Assembly (NCBI GenBank): GCA_039927975.1
Contig: JBDSTZ010000199.1
Coordinates: forward strand, 1-6,689
Source: JBDSTZ01 sp039927975
Lineage (GTDB): Bacteria > Pseudomonadota > Gammaproteobacteria > Burkholderiales > Burkholderiaceae_D
DNA: 6,689 nucleotides
Direction of reading: 5' to 3'
In this document: positions 5,484-6,689 of the stretch, in pieces
Layout: every line of letters starts with the position of its first letter
How positions within the stretch are numbered: position 1 is the first letter of the stretch
Program-made: the position numbers and the translations under genes
The notes under the pieces: generated by a model
Databases searched by the model: none
What the model was told of the DNA's origin: nothing
Seen by the model: only the letters and a program-made list of their open reading frames with translations

Positions 5484-6194
5484 TCAAATTTTCGCCACCA
5501 GCGCCGACAGCTTCTTCAGCTCCCGTTCGCTGCGCTCGCTGTAGCGATCGGTCAGGTACTCGCTTCGCCCGCGCATCAGCAGCGTGAACTTGACCAGTTC
5601 CTCCATCACGTCGACCACCCGGTCGTAGTAGCCGGACGGCTTCATGCGGCCGGCCTCGTCAAATTCCTGGTATGCCTTCGGCACCGACGATTGATTCGGG
5701 ATCGTGAACATGCGCATCCAGCGGCCCAGCAGGCGCAGCGTGTTGACCACATTGAACGATTGCGAACCGCCGCACACCTGCATCACCGCCAGCGTGCGGC
5801 CCTGGCTCGGCCGCAAGGCGCCTTGTTCGAGCGGGATCCAGTCGATCTGGTTTTTCATCACCGCCGTGATCGCGCCGTGCCGTTCAGGGCTGCACCACAC
5901 CTGTCCCTCGGACCATTGCGACAGGGCGCGCAGCTCGACCACCTTTGGATGCGTGTCCGGCACGCTGCCGGCCATCGGCAGCTCGGTCGGATCGAACACT
6001 TTCACCTCGGCGCCGAAGTGTTCGAGGATGCGCCTGGCCTCCCAGGTGAGGAAGCGGCTGAACGAGCGTTCGCGCAGCGAGCCATACAACATCAGGATGC
6101 GCGGCGGATGCGACCAGTCGCCGGCGGGCGCGAGCTTGGCCAGCGTGGGCGTGTCCAGCTGGGCCGCTTTAATGTTTGGTAGGTCTTCAATCAT
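5484..6194 (-). CDS. arsH: ArsH, NADPH-dependent FMN oxidoreductase for organoarsenicals
   Basis: ArsH proteins are cytoplasmic, flavodoxin-like FMN enzymes, usually tetrameric, that oxidise toxic trivalent methylated or aromatic arsenicals to less toxic pentavalent forms using NADPH and oxygen chemistry. The 236-aa product matches the family length. It carries the FMN-binding GSLRERSFSR (38-47), the conserved block SPERHGAITAVMKNQIDWIP (102-121), and CGGSQSFNVVNTLR (141-154) followed by a signature region around RWMRMFTIPNQSSVPKAY (158-175). The start was chosen at 6194 (MIEDLPNI) because AAGGAG sits at 6202-6207, 7 bases upstream. The longer open frame reaching 6353 is only a shadow of the aquaporin gene. 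It overlaps the end of the aquaporin by 8 bases, so the two are co-transcribed and probably translationally coupled. It converges on the kaiC operon. Confidence 0.95.
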   Translation of the reverse strand: MIEDLPNIKAAQLDTPTLAKLAPAGDWSHPPRILMLYGSLRERSFSRFLTWEARRILEHFGAEVKVFDPTELPMAGSVPDTHPKVVELRALSQWSEGQVWCSPERHGAITAVMKNQIDWIPLEQGALRPSQGRTLAVMQVCGGSQSFNVVNTLRLLGRWMRMFTIPNQSSVPKAYQEFDEAGRMKPSGYYDRVVDVMEELVKFTLLMRGRSEYLTDRYSERSERELKKLSALVAKI

Positions 6195-6689
6195 GTTCGT
6201 GCTCCTTGAAATCGCTCGGGGCGACGGTGCCGCCCACGGTGGCGTCGGCCGGCGGGGCAGGGTAGAGCCAGCAGAACACCAGTGTGGCGGCGGCCGCGCC
6301 CAGTAGTTGGGCGGCGATGAAACCGGGTGCGTCGGCAGGACGGATGCCGGCAAAAGTATTGGTCGCGCTGCGCGCCAGCGTGACGGCGGGATTGGCGAAC
6401 GAGGTCGAGGCGGTGAACCAGTAGGCGGCCGTGATGTAGGCGGCCACCGCGAACGGCGTGGCGGCGGGGCGGCTGCGCGAACAGCCGATGATCACGCCGA
6501 TCAGCCCAAAGGTTGCGACAAATTCGCTCCACCACTGCGCCGGGCCGCTGCGCACGTGCACCGAGGCGGCGAACAGCGGCAGCTCGAACATGCCATGCGC
6601 GGCAGCGACGCCGGCAAACGCGCCCATCACCTGAACGGCGATGTAAGGCAGCACATCGCGGTACGCTACCTTCTGTTGCCACGCTTCAG
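6187..6689 (-). CDS. aqpS: MIP-family channel, AqpS-like arsenical aquaporin (5' part missing at the right edge)
   Basis: The frame is open to the window edge: the codons before the GTG at 6652-6654 read EAWQQKVAYRD and join smoothly to VLPYIAVQVMG. The true start is therefore outside and the visible part is the C-terminal 166 or so residues. It contains hydrophobic helices and the second pore motif, SFANPAVTLAR, with NPA encoded at 6385-6393, followed by FAGIRPADAPGFIAAQLLGA and a last helix ending in LVFCWLYP. Aquaporins form tetrameric membrane channels. The AqpS group, found in ars operons, passes arsenite out after arsenate reduction and also methylarsenicals. The residue after the second NPA is valine rather than the usual arginine of the selectivity filter, as reported for S. 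meliloti AqpS. The tail EHEHD is short and polar. The 8-base overlap with arsH supports the arsenic context. An arsR and an arsC would be expected further right. Confidence 0.88.
   Translation of the reverse strand, partial: EAWQQKVAYRDVLPYIAVQVMGAFAGVAAAHGMFELPLFAASVHVRSGPAQWWSEFVATFGLIGVIIGCSRSRPAATPFAVAAYITAAYWFTASTSFANPAVTLARSATNTFAGIRPADAPGFIAAQLLGAAAATLVFCWLYPAPPADATVGGTVAPSDFKEHEHD

Noticed and set aside
5325..6182. A 285-codon plus-strand open frame opposite arsH
   Set aside because: Arg/His/Gln-rich antisense frame with no domain; arsH on the minus strand is unambiguous.
6195..6353. N-terminal extension of arsH to position 6353
   Set aside because: It would overlap the aquaporin gene extensively in another frame. 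A good ribosome-binding site precedes the ATG at 6194, and the shorter product fits the ArsH family length.
1..6689. CRISPR array, tRNA, rRNA or phage-like genes
   Set aside because: No regularly spaced repeats, tRNA-like cloverleaf segments, rRNA stretches or phage structural motifs were seen.

Overview
The window looks like chromosomal DNA of a GC-rich betaproteobacterium, most likely of the Massilia/Duganella/Janthinobacterium type (Oxalobacteraceae). That assignment is an inference from protein flavour (an IS5-type transposase start, a proteobacterial KaiC/KaiB pair, an AqpS-ArsH pair) and from roughly 60-65% GC in the genes. No rRNA or other taxonomic marker is present.

Layout from left to right. 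Positions 1-127 are the end of an IS5-family insertion sequence running off the left edge: the first 13 codons of its transposase lie on the minus strand, followed by a terminal sequence and a TTAG that could be the target duplication. Positions 128-570 are a comparatively AT-rich non-coding stretch with a candidate extended -10 promoter (397-405), an 8-bp perfect hairpin at the predicted transcription start (415-437), and a T6 tract behind a small GC palindrome. Positions 571-5311 hold three tightly coupled plus-strand genes, each overlapping the next by 4 bases: a double-domain KaiC ATPase with a C-terminal coiled coil (580 aa), a KaiB homologue (96 aa), and a 904-aa PAS-PAS-GGDEF-EAL-REC protein. 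A 172-base convergent gap follows. On the minus strand from the right edge lie a 5'-truncated aquaporin of the arsenical-channel (AqpS-like) type and arsH, overlapping by 8 bases. They are the distal part of an arsenic-resistance operon that continues beyond the window.

How the genes may work together. The kaiC-kaiB-c-di-GMP operon reads as a compact timing or stress-signalling module. KaiC would be the ATPase/autokinase core and KaiB its binding partner. The third protein would be the output or input device, converting a signal into c-di-GMP synthesis or breakdown under control of a C-terminal receiver. No kaiA and no histidine kinase are encoded here. The Kai proteins differ from the cyanobacterial ones at mechanistically important positions: the second catalytic acidic residue and the P-loop glycine of CII, the KaiC C-terminus, and the fold-switch positions of KaiB. 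The arsenic genes are a separate transcription unit: AqpS-like channels pass arsenite and methylarsenicals, and ArsH oxidises trivalent organoarsenicals.
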